Of a DNA stretch of 5,217 bases, positions 1 through 5,132 are shown in pieces; the stretch's first letter is position 1; each line of letters begins with the position of its first letter. The translations under genes and the position numbers were made by a program. The stretch is from Chloroflexota bacterium (GTDB lineage: Bacteria > Chloroflexota > UBA5177 > JANWHV01), in NCBI GenBank assembly GCA_025924845.1, contig JAICHN010000367.1, positions 1 through 5,217 of the forward strand, read 5' to 3'. The notes beneath the pieces were generated by a model, which saw only the letters and a program-made list of their open reading frames with translations, was not told where the DNA came from and made no database searches.

Positions 1-762
1 GATGATCCCGCCCTGGTAGCGGCTGGTGAATAGGTAGGGGCCGCCCCGGATGTGTGGCACGGCGACATAGACGACGCCGACGATCCAGCCCAGGCCCAGC
101 ACGATCAGCGCCGCGCCAAGGGTTCGTCGCCGATACCCGAACGCGGCGAAGACGCCGAAGGCGGCCACGATCAGGCCGACCTCTTCCTTAAACAGGAGGG
201 CAATGCACAGTAAAGTGACGGCCGCGCCGATCCGGTCCGCATCCAGCCGTTCCGCCGCCCAGCCCAGAAGCGGTACGGCCAGCGCGATCTCGTGGAAGTC
301 GAACAGGTTCGCGTAGGCCAGCGACGGCATGGCAAGGTAGGCGACCGCAAGCAAGAGGGCGATTCGTTCATCCTTGGTATGGCGGGCAGCAAGCACATAG
401 ATTGGTACGCTGCCCATGGCGAGGGCAAATGTCTGCACGGCGAAGAGCGTGTTGACCGAGGGGGCGATCCAGTAGAGCGGGACGAGCGCGGCAAGACCGG
501 GGCTAAAATGCTGCCCCAAAAACACGTGATTCTGTTGGACGAAAGGGTCGAGGGTATCCCAGAACAACCGTCCGTGCGCGGTGTTCCAGATTACCTGATC
601 GAAAATACCGAGATCGATCAGCGAGGAGTGATAAGTGGCGTGCTTCAGCACGCTGAGCGTGAGCAATGTGCTGCTATAGAGCACAATTGCCGCGGCCAGG
701 AGGAGCCGGCAGCGTGTAGGATTCAGGAGACCCGGTCTGCCATGCCGCACGCTCAAGATCAT
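1..762 (-). CDS. DUF2079-family multi-pass membrane protein (partial, C-terminus outside window)
   Basis: The minus strand is open from an ATG at 762-760 to the window edge (254 codons, no stop), with an in-frame TGA at 769-771 that fixes the furthest upstream start. GAGGGA lies 10 nt before the ATG. After a short basic N-terminus there is a first hydrophobic span at about residues 19-39. The loop that follows carries the family-like DLGIFDQ (50-56), WNT (59-61), NH (78-79) and HFSP (85-88). Later hydrophobic spans lie near 89-102, 105-122, 133-150, 158-170, 178-191, 195-208 and 215-234, with DFHE (155-158) and KEE (192-194) between them. This pattern matches DUF2079 predicted membrane proteins. 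As I recall, that family belongs to the GT-C glycosyltransferase-like clan, and the acidic residue in the first outer loop would suit a lipid-linked sugar transferase. The substrate is unknown and catalysis is inference. The gene is divergent from the mutM unit. Confidence 0.85.
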   Translation of the reverse strand, partial: MILSVRHGRPGLLNPTRCRLLLAAAIVLYSSTLLTLSVLKHATYHSSLIDLGIFDQVIWNTAHGRLFWDTLDPFVQQNHVFLGQHFSPGLAALVPLYWIAPSVNTLFAVQTFALAMGSVPIYVLAARHTKDERIALLLAVAYLAMPSLAYANLFDFHEIALAVPLLGWAAERLDADRIGAAVTLLCIALLFKEEVGLIVAAFGVFAAFGYRRRTLGAALIVLGLGWIVGVVYVAVPHIRGGPYLFTSRYQGGII

Positions 763-804
763 AGCCGCTCAGTCCCTCGGCGGCAAGCAGTCCTTCTGAG
801 GCAT

Positions 805-833
805 TTGGACCGGCGCGCGGGCGACGATATGAT
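805..833 (+). promoter_or_regulatory. Predicted sigma70-type promoter for the 108-aa protein/mutM unit
   Basis: TTGGAC (805-810) and TATGAT (828-833) are separated by exactly 17 nt. The -10 element matches TATAAT at five of six positions; the -35 keeps only the TTG core. A start near 840 would leave a leader of roughly 35-40 nt before the first gene, which fits its position in the divergent intergenic region. No convincing promoter for the leftward gene was seen here. Confidence 0.45.
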
Positions 834-875
834 TAAGCCGTGGACGTCGGTTTACATAAATCCGAAAGCAGGGGA

Positions 876-1202
876 ATGATTGTGCGAGCTATTCTCTATT
901 ACGTGGAAGAGCCCAGGCCGGGCGAGCTACACGGGCTGCAGCGCCTTGTATTCGAGGACCTGGACAAGGACGAGGCGCGGACGCTGATGCAAGTGCCGGC
1001 GGTGCGTAAGCCGGGAATACCCTTGCAACCGGTGACGTTCCGGGGCCGGGAATATGCGCGGCACGAGGACAACCGGGCGCTGATCAGCAATCATTGGGGT
1101 ATCACCGATGTCTACGTCATGGAGCGACGATCGCTGATCACCATGCTCCTCCCTCGCGAGGATCTGGCGGAACTGCACGGAGAGGACACACCGAATGCCT
1201 GA
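876..1202 (+). CDS. Unrecognised 108-aa soluble protein, translationally coupled to mutM
   Basis: I do not recognise this family. The frame is supported as coding by its position between a promoter-like pair and mutM, by a stop that overlaps the mutM start by 8 bp (ATGCCTGA, 1195-1202), and by a normal protein composition. The product has no cysteine, no signal peptide and no membrane span. It begins with a probable beta strand (RAILYYVEE), continues with a charged helix-like stretch (residues 21-40), a central segment with PVTFRG (52-57) and SNHWGITDVYVMERRS (71-86), and ends in an acidic tail. The overall look is a small alpha/beta cytosolic protein. The start is uncertain: AGGGGA (870-875) abuts ATG 876 but is 6 nt from GTG 882, so a start at 882 (106 aa) is at least as good. 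The upstream GTG at 840 falls about at the predicted transcription start and is unlikely. Overlap suggests coupled translation with mutM; a role in DNA repair is only a guess from context. Confidence 0.7.
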   Translation: MIVRAILYYVEEPRPGELHGLQRLVFEDLDKDEARTLMQVPAVRKPGIPLQPVTFRGREYARHEDNRALISNHWGITDVYVMERRSLITMLLPREDLAELHGEDTPNA

Positions 1203-2022
1203 ACTTCCCGAGGTGCAATCCGTGGTCGATGAACTGGCGATCCGCCTACATGGTCGCACCTTCACCTCCAGCGTGGAGTTGCTCTGGCCGCCGACTATAG
1301 CCTACCCGGACCCCGAAGCGTTCGCCGGCCGATTGGAGGGGCGCACCGTGGCAGGGGTGCGGCGTCGCGCCAAGTTTATCATCATTGATCTGGATGACGG
1401 CACGATGTTGATGGCCCATCTGCGCATGACCGGCCGCCTGCACTTTGCCGCTCCCGATGAGCCGGCCGATCGGCACCTGCGCGTTCGCCTCCCCCTGGAT
1501 GACGGGACCGAACTACGATTCGCCGATATGCGCAAGTTCGGGCGACTGTACGCGGGGACTGAGGACGAACTGGCCGCCGTGACGCCGCTTGCCAGGCTCG
1601 GACCGGAGCCGCTGGATGCAGGCTTTACCCCGGAGGTCCTGAAGGCCGGGCTCTCCGGCCGGCACGGCCCGATCAAGCCGGTGCTGCTCGACCAGAGCGT
1701 ACTGGCCGGCTTGGGCAATATCTACGTCGATGAGGCCCTGTTCCGGGCCGGCATCGCACCGCGTCGGGCCGCCAATACGCTCAGCGAACACGAATTGGCC
1801 GCCTTACGCGATGGAATCGTGGCCACCCTTTCCGAGGCCGTGGACCGAGGAGGAACCAGCTTCCGCAACTATCTCAGCGTAGCGGGACATCGGGGTGGGA
1901 ACATGCCTAATCTCAAGGTGTTTCGTCGGCATGGCGAACCCTGCCTCCGCTGTGGTTCGGTGATCGAGCGCACGGTGGTGGCGGGGCGCGGCACGCACTG
2001 GTGTGGGGGCTGCCAGCACTAG
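1195..2022 (+). CDS. mutM: Formamidopyrimidine-DNA glycosylase (Fpg/MutM)
   Basis: Bifunctional base-excision repair enzyme that removes 8-oxoguanine and formamidopyrimidines from DNA and nicks the abasic site by beta/delta elimination. The 275-aa product has the family's usual length and all its landmarks. After removal of Met1 comes PELPEV, with Pro2 as the Schiff-base nucleophile and Glu3 as general acid. The conserved Lys60 (RRRAKF) lies in the N-terminal domain. Met78, Arg113 and Phe115 (in DMRKFG) correspond to the void-filling residues. The helix-two-turn-helix region at about 161-191 contains LAGLGNIYVDEALF with Asn175. The C-terminal zinc finger is C250-x2-C253-x16-C270-x2-C273, with the GRGTHWC beta hairpin that holds the DNA-binding Arg. 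The ATG is forced by the PELPE start, and GGAGAGG (1179-1185) sits 9 nt upstream inside the preceding gene. It is the second gene of a two-gene unit. The enzyme is expected to be cytosolic and active; no key residue is missing. Confidence 0.98.
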   Translation: MPELPEVQSVVDELAIRLHGRTFTSSVELLWPPTIAYPDPEAFAGRLEGRTVAGVRRRAKFIIIDLDDGTMLMAHLRMTGRLHFAAPDEPADRHLRVRLPLDDGTELRFADMRKFGRLYAGTEDELAAVTPLARLGPEPLDAGFTPEVLKAGLSGRHGPIKPVLLDQSVLAGLGNIYVDEALFRAGIAPRRAANTLSEHELAALRDGIVATLSEAVDRGGTSFRNYLSVAGHRGGNMPNLKVFRRHGEPCLRCGSVIERTVVAGRGTHWCGGCQH

Positions 2023-2056
2023 ACACAACATACTGTCCAACTTAAGATAGGGTTCC

Positions 2057-2082
2057 CTGCCGGCACGATGTTATACTGCCGG
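2057..2082 (+). repeat. CTGCCGG direct repeat flanking the kinase -10 element
   Basis: CTGCCGG occurs at 2057-2063 and again at 2076-2082, 19 bp apart centre to centre, bracketing the extended -10. The first copy is also within the palindrome TGCCGGCA (2058-2065). The spacing is close to two helical turns, so an operator is possible, but such a short GC-rich repeat could be chance. Confidence 0.3.
2069..2077 (+). promoter_or_regulatory. Predicted extended -10 promoter for the sensor kinase
   Basis: TGTTATACT carries the TGn extension plus TATACT (2072-2077), a five-of-six match to TATAAT. No good -35 lies 16-19 nt upstream, as is common for extended -10 promoters. A start near 2084 would give a leader of about 30 nt to the GTG at 2114. 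This implies the kinase can be transcribed apart from mutM, although no terminator was seen between them and read-through is also possible. Confidence 0.4.
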
Positions 2083-2100
2083 GAGAGTCGGGGACGGCAG

Positions 2101-2116
2101 AAGGGAAACATGAGTG
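2101..2116 (+). promoter_or_regulatory. Ribosome binding site deciding a GTG start for the kinase
   Basis: AAGGGA (2101-2106) is followed by 7 nt and then GTG (2114). An ATG at 2110 is only 3 nt from the same site and opens a different frame that stops at 2212-2214 after 34 arginine-rich codons. Spacing and the long downstream frame therefore favour the GTG. Confidence 0.55.
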
Positions 2117-3961
2117 GTGCAGGCGAAAGACGCCGGGCGCGTGGATTCGCGCGCACCGCATCTCGCCGCCCACGGCGACCCGCTTCGGCCATTGGAGCAA
2201 TTCGCGGTGGATGAAGTTGCGCTGGAAGATGCGCGGCGCCGAGCCGACCGATTGGCTACCTTGAATGACGCCAGTCGCGAGTTGACCGCCCTCCGCGATA
2301 TTCCTGAAGTATGCGAGACCATCTATACTCAGGTGCGCCGCGTCCTCGATTGCAGCGTGTTCTACATGGGGCTGCACTATCCGGATCGGGACGTGGTGGA
2401 GTTGGTCCTTACCATGGACAAGGGTGAACGCTTCCCCGCCCGTGAGGTGCCGGCGCGCGAATCGCTGGTTGGGCAGGTGGTCACTTCACGACGTCCCGTG
2501 GTCCGCGACACGGTTGCCGCGCTGATGGGAGCGTCGCGCCTCGTCACCCAGGGCCACGGGGGGCCACGCTCGGCCATGATCGTCCCGATGCTGATCGGGG
2601 ATCGCGTGGTTGGGGTTATATCGGCCCAGAGCTACGAGGAACACGCCTATAGTCCCGACGACGTGCAGACCTTGCAGAGTCTGGCCAATCAGGCCGCGGT
2701 AGTGATCGAGAACGCCAGGCTCTACGAGCAGGCGAGGGGCTGGATTAGCCAGCTTGAAGTGGTGCAACGGCTCAGCATGGAACTGAACCGGCTCGACTCG
2801 GTCACGGCGATCGCCAATTCGGTGGCACGTTCGATCGAGGCGCTGCTTCCCTTCGATGCCTACCGGATCATGCTGGTCGATTACGCGGCGCGCGAGTTGG
2901 TGCCCATTGCCTTTGGCGCGATCCGCCCGGAGTACGACGCACAGAGCATCGATAGCCTGCGTATGCCGCTGGGCGAGGGGATCACGGGCTGGTCGGCCCT
3001 CACCGGCGAACCGCTCCTCGTGGACGATGCCGCCCTGCATCCCCTGGCGCTGGAGATTCCCGGTACGCCGACCCTCGACGAATCGATGCTGGTGGTCCCG
3101 ATGCGCCGCGATCAAACGGTGCTTGGCGTGTTGACCTTGAGCAAGGTTGGATTGAGGCAGTATTCGGCGGAGCATCTGCGTTTGCTCCGCACCTTTGCCG
3201 ATCAGGCGGCGACGGCGATCGCCAATGCCCAGTTGTATGAAAGCGAACGCCAGCGCGTCCAAAAGCTGCGCGAGCTTGACCAGTTGCGGAAGGACTTTGT
3301 CTCGACCGTGACGCACGAGTTGCGTACGCCGCTCACCGGTATCCTGGGCTTCACGGAGACCTTGCTTAATTTTTGGGATCGGCTGTCGCCGGAGCGCCAG
3401 AAGGACATGGTGTACAAGATCCAGTCCTCCACGGCGCGATTGAATCGGCTCGTCCACGACTTGCTGGTGGTGTCGCGGGTGGAGGCAGGCTCGCTGTCCC
3501 TGGCGCTGAACCCCGTGGATCTGGCGGCGCAGGTACAGCAGGCGGTAGTAGAGGTCACGGCAAAATATCGCGAGCACAATATCGTGGTGGCGCCACAGGA
3601 GGAGCCCTTGGTGCTGTTCGCCGACGCGCATCGCGTGCAGCAGGTGCTGGTCAATCTGATCGATAACGCGGTGAAATACAGTCCGGAGCACAGCCCGATC
3701 GCCGTAAGTTGGCGGCGCGATGGCGGATCGGCGGTGGTCAGCGTGTGCGATCAGGGGCCGGGAATCCCCCAGGAGAGCCGCCACCTGTTGTTCACCCGCT
3801 TCGGGAAAATCGCCCAGGTAGCGCGAGCAGGCCATGTGGGAACCGGACTCGGCCTCTATATATCTCGCCAGCTGGTCGAGGCAATGGGCGGCGAGATTTG
3901 GGTAGAGACGGTGATGGGCAAGGGGACCGTGTTTTTGTTCAGGCTGCCACTCGCCCAGTAA
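2114..3961 (+). CDS. Soluble tandem-GAF sensor histidine kinase
   Basis: Cytosolic two-component sensor kinase that autophosphorylates on histidine and passes the phosphate to a response regulator. Of 615 residues, the first 45 or so are a linker. GAF domain 1 spans about 46-204 and GAF domain 2 about 222-376, each ending in a similar FADQAA/LANQAA helix followed by a linker helix. The HisKA domain holds the phospho-acceptor His401 in THELRTPLTG. The HATPase domain has an N box with Asn514 and Asn518 (NLIDNAVKYSP), a G1 box DQGPG (546-550), an F box at LFTRFGK (559-565) and a G2 box GTGLGL (576-581). There is no membrane span, signal peptide, PAS or receiver domain, so the ligand should be internal; GAF ligands cannot be read from sequence and no bilin-type cysteine context is evident. 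The GTG at 2114 is chosen because AAGGGA (2101-2106) lies 7 nt upstream; GTG 2117 is the alternative. No response regulator is present in the window, so it looks like an orphan kinase here. Confidence 0.93.
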   Translation: MVQAKDAGRVDSRAPHLAAHGDPLRPLEQFAVDEVALEDARRRADRLATLNDASRELTALRDIPEVCETIYTQVRRVLDCSVFYMGLHYPDRDVVELVLTMDKGERFPAREVPARESLVGQVVTSRRPVVRDTVAALMGASRLVTQGHGGPRSAMIVPMLIGDRVVGVISAQSYEEHAYSPDDVQTLQSLANQAAVVIENARLYEQARGWISQLEVVQRLSMELNRLDSVTAIANSVARSIEALLPFDAYRIMLVDYAARELVPIAFGAIRPEYDAQSIDSLRMPLGEGITGWSALTGEPLLVDDAALHPLALEIPGTPTLDESMLVVPMRRDQTVLGVLTLSKVGLRQYSAEHLRLLRTFADQAATAIANAQLYESERQRVQKLRELDQLRKDFVSTVTHELRTPLTGILGFTETLLNFWDRLSPERQKDMVYKIQSSTARLNRLVHDLLVVSRVEAGSLSLALNPVDLAAQVQQAVVEVTAKYREHNIVVAPQEEPLVLFADAHRVQQVLVNLIDNAVKYSPEHSPIAVSWRRDGGSAVVSVCDQGPGIPQESRHLLFTRFGKIAQVARAGHVGTGLGLYISRQLVEAMGGEIWVETVMGKGTVFLFRLPLAQ

Positions 3962-4001
3962 GCCTCCATCCGCCGCCTTCATCATTCACGGTGCGCAAGG
4001 A

Positions 4002-4018
4002 TTTACAGATCGTTTACA
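4002..4018 (+). repeat. TTTACA-N5-TTTACA direct repeat, Pho-box-like
   Basis: Two identical TTTACA hexamers at 4002-4007 and 4013-4018 are spaced by five bases, giving an 11-bp period. That period and hexamer resemble the direct-repeat sites of PhoB/PhoP-type (OmpR-family) regulators, for example the TTAACA-like repeats of Bacillus PhoP. The second copy can also serve as a -35 element. Identity of any binding protein is inference. Confidence 0.35.
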
Positions 4019-4042
4019 CCCCGCGCACGGAACGGTAATACT
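4013..4042 (+). promoter_or_regulatory. Possible promoter for a rightward non-coding transcript
   Basis: TTTACA (4013-4018, five of six to TTGACA) is 18 nt from AATACT (4037-4042, four of six to TATAAT). A transcript would start near 4049 and enter the hairpin series at 4060-4176, with no protein gene on that strand before the facing ComB-like gene. The -10 match is modest. Confidence 0.3.
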
Positions 4043-4048
4043 CTTTGG

Positions 4049-4180
4049 TTAGAGTGAAGTGGTGAGGGAAAACTTCTCACCAACCTACGAAATCTTCTCC
4101 TCCTGATTTCTGGCGGCTCCGACGCCGCCGGTCCTCATCTCCCGCACGCCGGCTCTGCGCGCACCAGAGCCGGCGTTCCT
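4049..4180 (+). ncRNA. Candidate small structured RNA (or structured kinase 3' region)
   Basis: Three stems follow each other on the plus strand. TGGTGAG/CTCACCA (4060-4066 with 4076-4082) closes a 9-nt loop. GGCGGC/GCCGCC (4112-4117 with 4124-4129) closes a 6-nt loop and can extend by two more pairs including a wobble. A perfect 12-bp stem lies at 4146-4176. The linkers between them are pyrimidine-rich: CTTCTCCTCCTG (4094-4105) and CATCTCCC (4136-4143). Such C/U-rich single strands could pair with Shine-Dalgarno sequences, as in known C-rich regulatory RNAs. There is no U-tract after the last stem, so a discrete 3' end is not proven. No known RNA family was recognised. The alternative is that these are merely the folded end of the kinase transcript. 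Confidence 0.3.
4146..4176. terminator. Perfect 12-bp hairpin between convergent genes, possible terminator
   Basis: ACGCCGGCTCTG (4146-4157) and its exact complement CAGAGCCGGCGT (4165-4176) enclose a 7-nt loop CGCGCAC. It is the strongest stem in the gap and lies where kinase transcription should end. Neither flank has a T tract in the direction of transcription, so it is not a textbook intrinsic terminator; it may instead stall polymerase or protect a 3' end. Confidence 0.45.
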
Positions 4181-4207
4181 GATCGGGGTAGGACAACGAT
4201 TCGTGCG

Positions 4208-4233
4208 AAAAACGCCGCCTATCCTTAGGCACG
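4208..4233 (-). terminator. Intrinsic terminator for the ComB-like gene
   Basis: Read on the minus strand, CGTGCCTA pairs with TAGGCGGCG (five continuous pairs around an AGGA tetraloop, then one bulged G and three more pairs, one a wobble), directly followed by TTTTT (complement of 4208-4212). It begins 67 nt after the TAG of the ComB-like gene, a usual distance, and points in the correct direction. Confidence 0.55.
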
Positions 4234-4300
4234 TACAGATCCTTCTTAATGCCCTGACCAATTCAGCTCCGAAAGCCGCCACATTACAACTTCAGGGTCT

Positions 4301-5074
4301 CTACGGAAGAAAGGGCTCTAATCGTCCGTGACGTAGGATCGGTACTGTCTGGTAGAGATTGAGCCGCGCGGCACGCTTGACATCGGCACCCCAACCTTTA
4401 TAGCGCAACTCGCGTCCGCTGATCGACTCTCGCAACAGATCCTCGAGTTGCTCACGAATTGCGAGGAATGACGCTTCGCACACCCGCGCTTCAGGGGATT
4501 TGTCGAGCAATATATACGACAGGATGGCGCCCGCACCGAGATAATCCTCAATAGCGACACGCAGTCCCTCATCGCCGTCTGATGCCGGCCAGCGTTCACC
4601 GCAGGCAATAATTGTTGCGGCCTGATCTGGGTGCGCCATAAGCATTGAAATTGCGCCGGCGACGGCTTGGGCATTGACCAGCGCCCCAACGAAGACATAG
4701 GGGGCATCTTGGGCAGCACGAGCGCATGCAGCGCCATTAGGCGAGGGAAGTACGACGCGCGTACCGGGCGATATCCGATCGTAGCCGGCAGGCGAGAGGG
4801 AGTATGAATGTGCCGCCTCCGTGTCCGCACGGTAGTCCGCAACTTCTGCTCCGGCGCGCTGGGCGAGGTCGCTCACGTCGTCCGAGGGAGCGCACGGGTA
4901 GATAAGTGCGCCCTTATCGATGGCTACAACAGTGGCCGTCGAGAAACGCAGAACGTCGACGACCACAACGATATCTCGCCGGAGGGCTGCGCGATGTGCG
5001 CCATCAACGCCCCAGTCTATCCGGCAGCGATAGGAGCGCTGGGCAAGGATGGCGAGCATTGGGTCCACACTCAT
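4301..5074 (-). CDS. comB: ComB-like 2-phosphosulfolactate phosphatase family protein
   Basis: The ComB family (2-phosphosulfolactate phosphatase, EC 3.1.3.71) uses Mg2+ to hydrolyse 2-phosphosulfolactate to sulfolactate and phosphate, a step of coenzyme M synthesis in methanogens. Numbering from the ATG at 5074, the 257-aa product shows the family's N-terminal core strand VVVVDVLRFSTA (36-47, with Asp40 and Arg43), GALIYPC (55-61), LPSPNGA (109-115), IIACGERW (155-162), an acidic EDYLGAGAIL segment (176-185), and a C-terminal NLYQTVPILRHGRLEPFLP. Length fits the family. It has no signal peptide and should be cytosolic. Many bacteria carry ComB homologues whose physiological substrate is unsettled, and no ComA or ComC partner is present here, so the precise reaction is inferred from family alone. 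The start is uncertain: ATG 5074 has AGGGG about 10 nt upstream; GTG 5068 has AAGGA 5 nt upstream; ATG 5059 is also in frame. The longer frame up to 5206 is hydrophobic and proline-rich without family resemblance. Confidence 0.85.
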   Translation of the reverse strand: MSVDPMLAILAQRSYRCRIDWGVDGAHRAALRRDIVVVVDVLRFSTATVVAIDKGALIYPCAPSDDVSDLAQRAGAEVADYRADTEAAHSYSLSPAGYDRISPGTRVVLPSPNGAACARAAQDAPYVFVGALVNAQAVAGAISMLMAHPDQAATIIACGERWPASDGDEGLRVAIEDYLGAGAILSYILLDKSPEARVCEASFLAIREQLEDLLRESISGRELRYKGWGADVKRAARLNLYQTVPILRHGRLEPFLP

Positions 5075-5109
5075 CCTTGTCGTACCCCTGATCCGAATCA
5101 AGCGAGGCG

Positions 5110-5132
5110 TGGCGGCCCCGGGAGGCCCGCCA
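5110..5132. repeat. GC-rich imperfect inverted repeat upstream of the ComB-like gene
   Basis: TGGCGGCCC (5110-5118) and GGCCCGCCA (5124-5132) form a nine-position stem with one mismatch and a 5-nt loop. It lies about 36 nt before the ATG of the ComB-like gene, in its probable 5' leader or promoter zone. On the minus strand a run of eight T precedes rather than follows it, so it is not a terminator for either direction. A leader hairpin or operator is possible. Confidence 0.35.

Larger units (their letters stand above)
3962..4300. other. Structured non-coding gap between convergent genes
   Basis: This 339-bp stretch lies between the stops of the kinase (plus) and the ComB-like gene (minus). 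I see no credible protein in it: the short frames present lack ribosome sites or family resemblance. It does hold a TTTACA direct repeat, a rightward promoter-like pair, several hairpins, and a left-facing terminator, listed separately. It carries no tRNA-like cloverleaf, and no riboswitch class was recognised. Confidence 0.7.

Noticed and set aside
292..879. Plus-strand open frame of 195 codons
   Set aside because: It runs opposite the DUF2079 gene, whose frame gives a coherent multi-pass protein with family motifs; the plus-strand translation is low-complexity, charged and unlike any family.
1152..1161. CCTCGCGAGG palindrome before mutM
   Set aside because: Inside the coding sequence of the small gene and only 10 bp long; expected by chance in GC-rich DNA.
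2110..2214. ATG-initiated 34-codon frame overlapping the kinase start
   Set aside because: Arginine-rich, only 3 nt from the ribosome site, and in a different frame from the kinase; most likely chance. No sign that the kinase is frameshifted.
2486..3985. Minus-strand open frame of 499 codons
   Set aside because: Entirely antisense to the kinase, which has all expected motifs. The long antisense frame follows from GC-rich codon structure; its translation is rich in His, Arg and Gln without domains.
3709..4038. Plus-strand 109-codon frame overlapping the kinase C-terminus
   Set aside because: Out-of-frame shadow of the HATPase domain extending into the gap; Arg/Gly/Pro-rich composition typical of shadow frames.
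4036..4090. Possible tRNA or riboswitch in the gap
   Set aside because: No acceptor stem pairing, no T-loop consensus, and no recognised riboswitch core; there is also no downstream gene on the same strand for a riboswitch to control.
4085..4282. Minus-strand 65-codon frame in the convergent gap
   Set aside because: It crosses the predicted terminator of the ComB-like gene and the 12-bp hairpin, has no convincing ribosome site, and shows no family resemblance.
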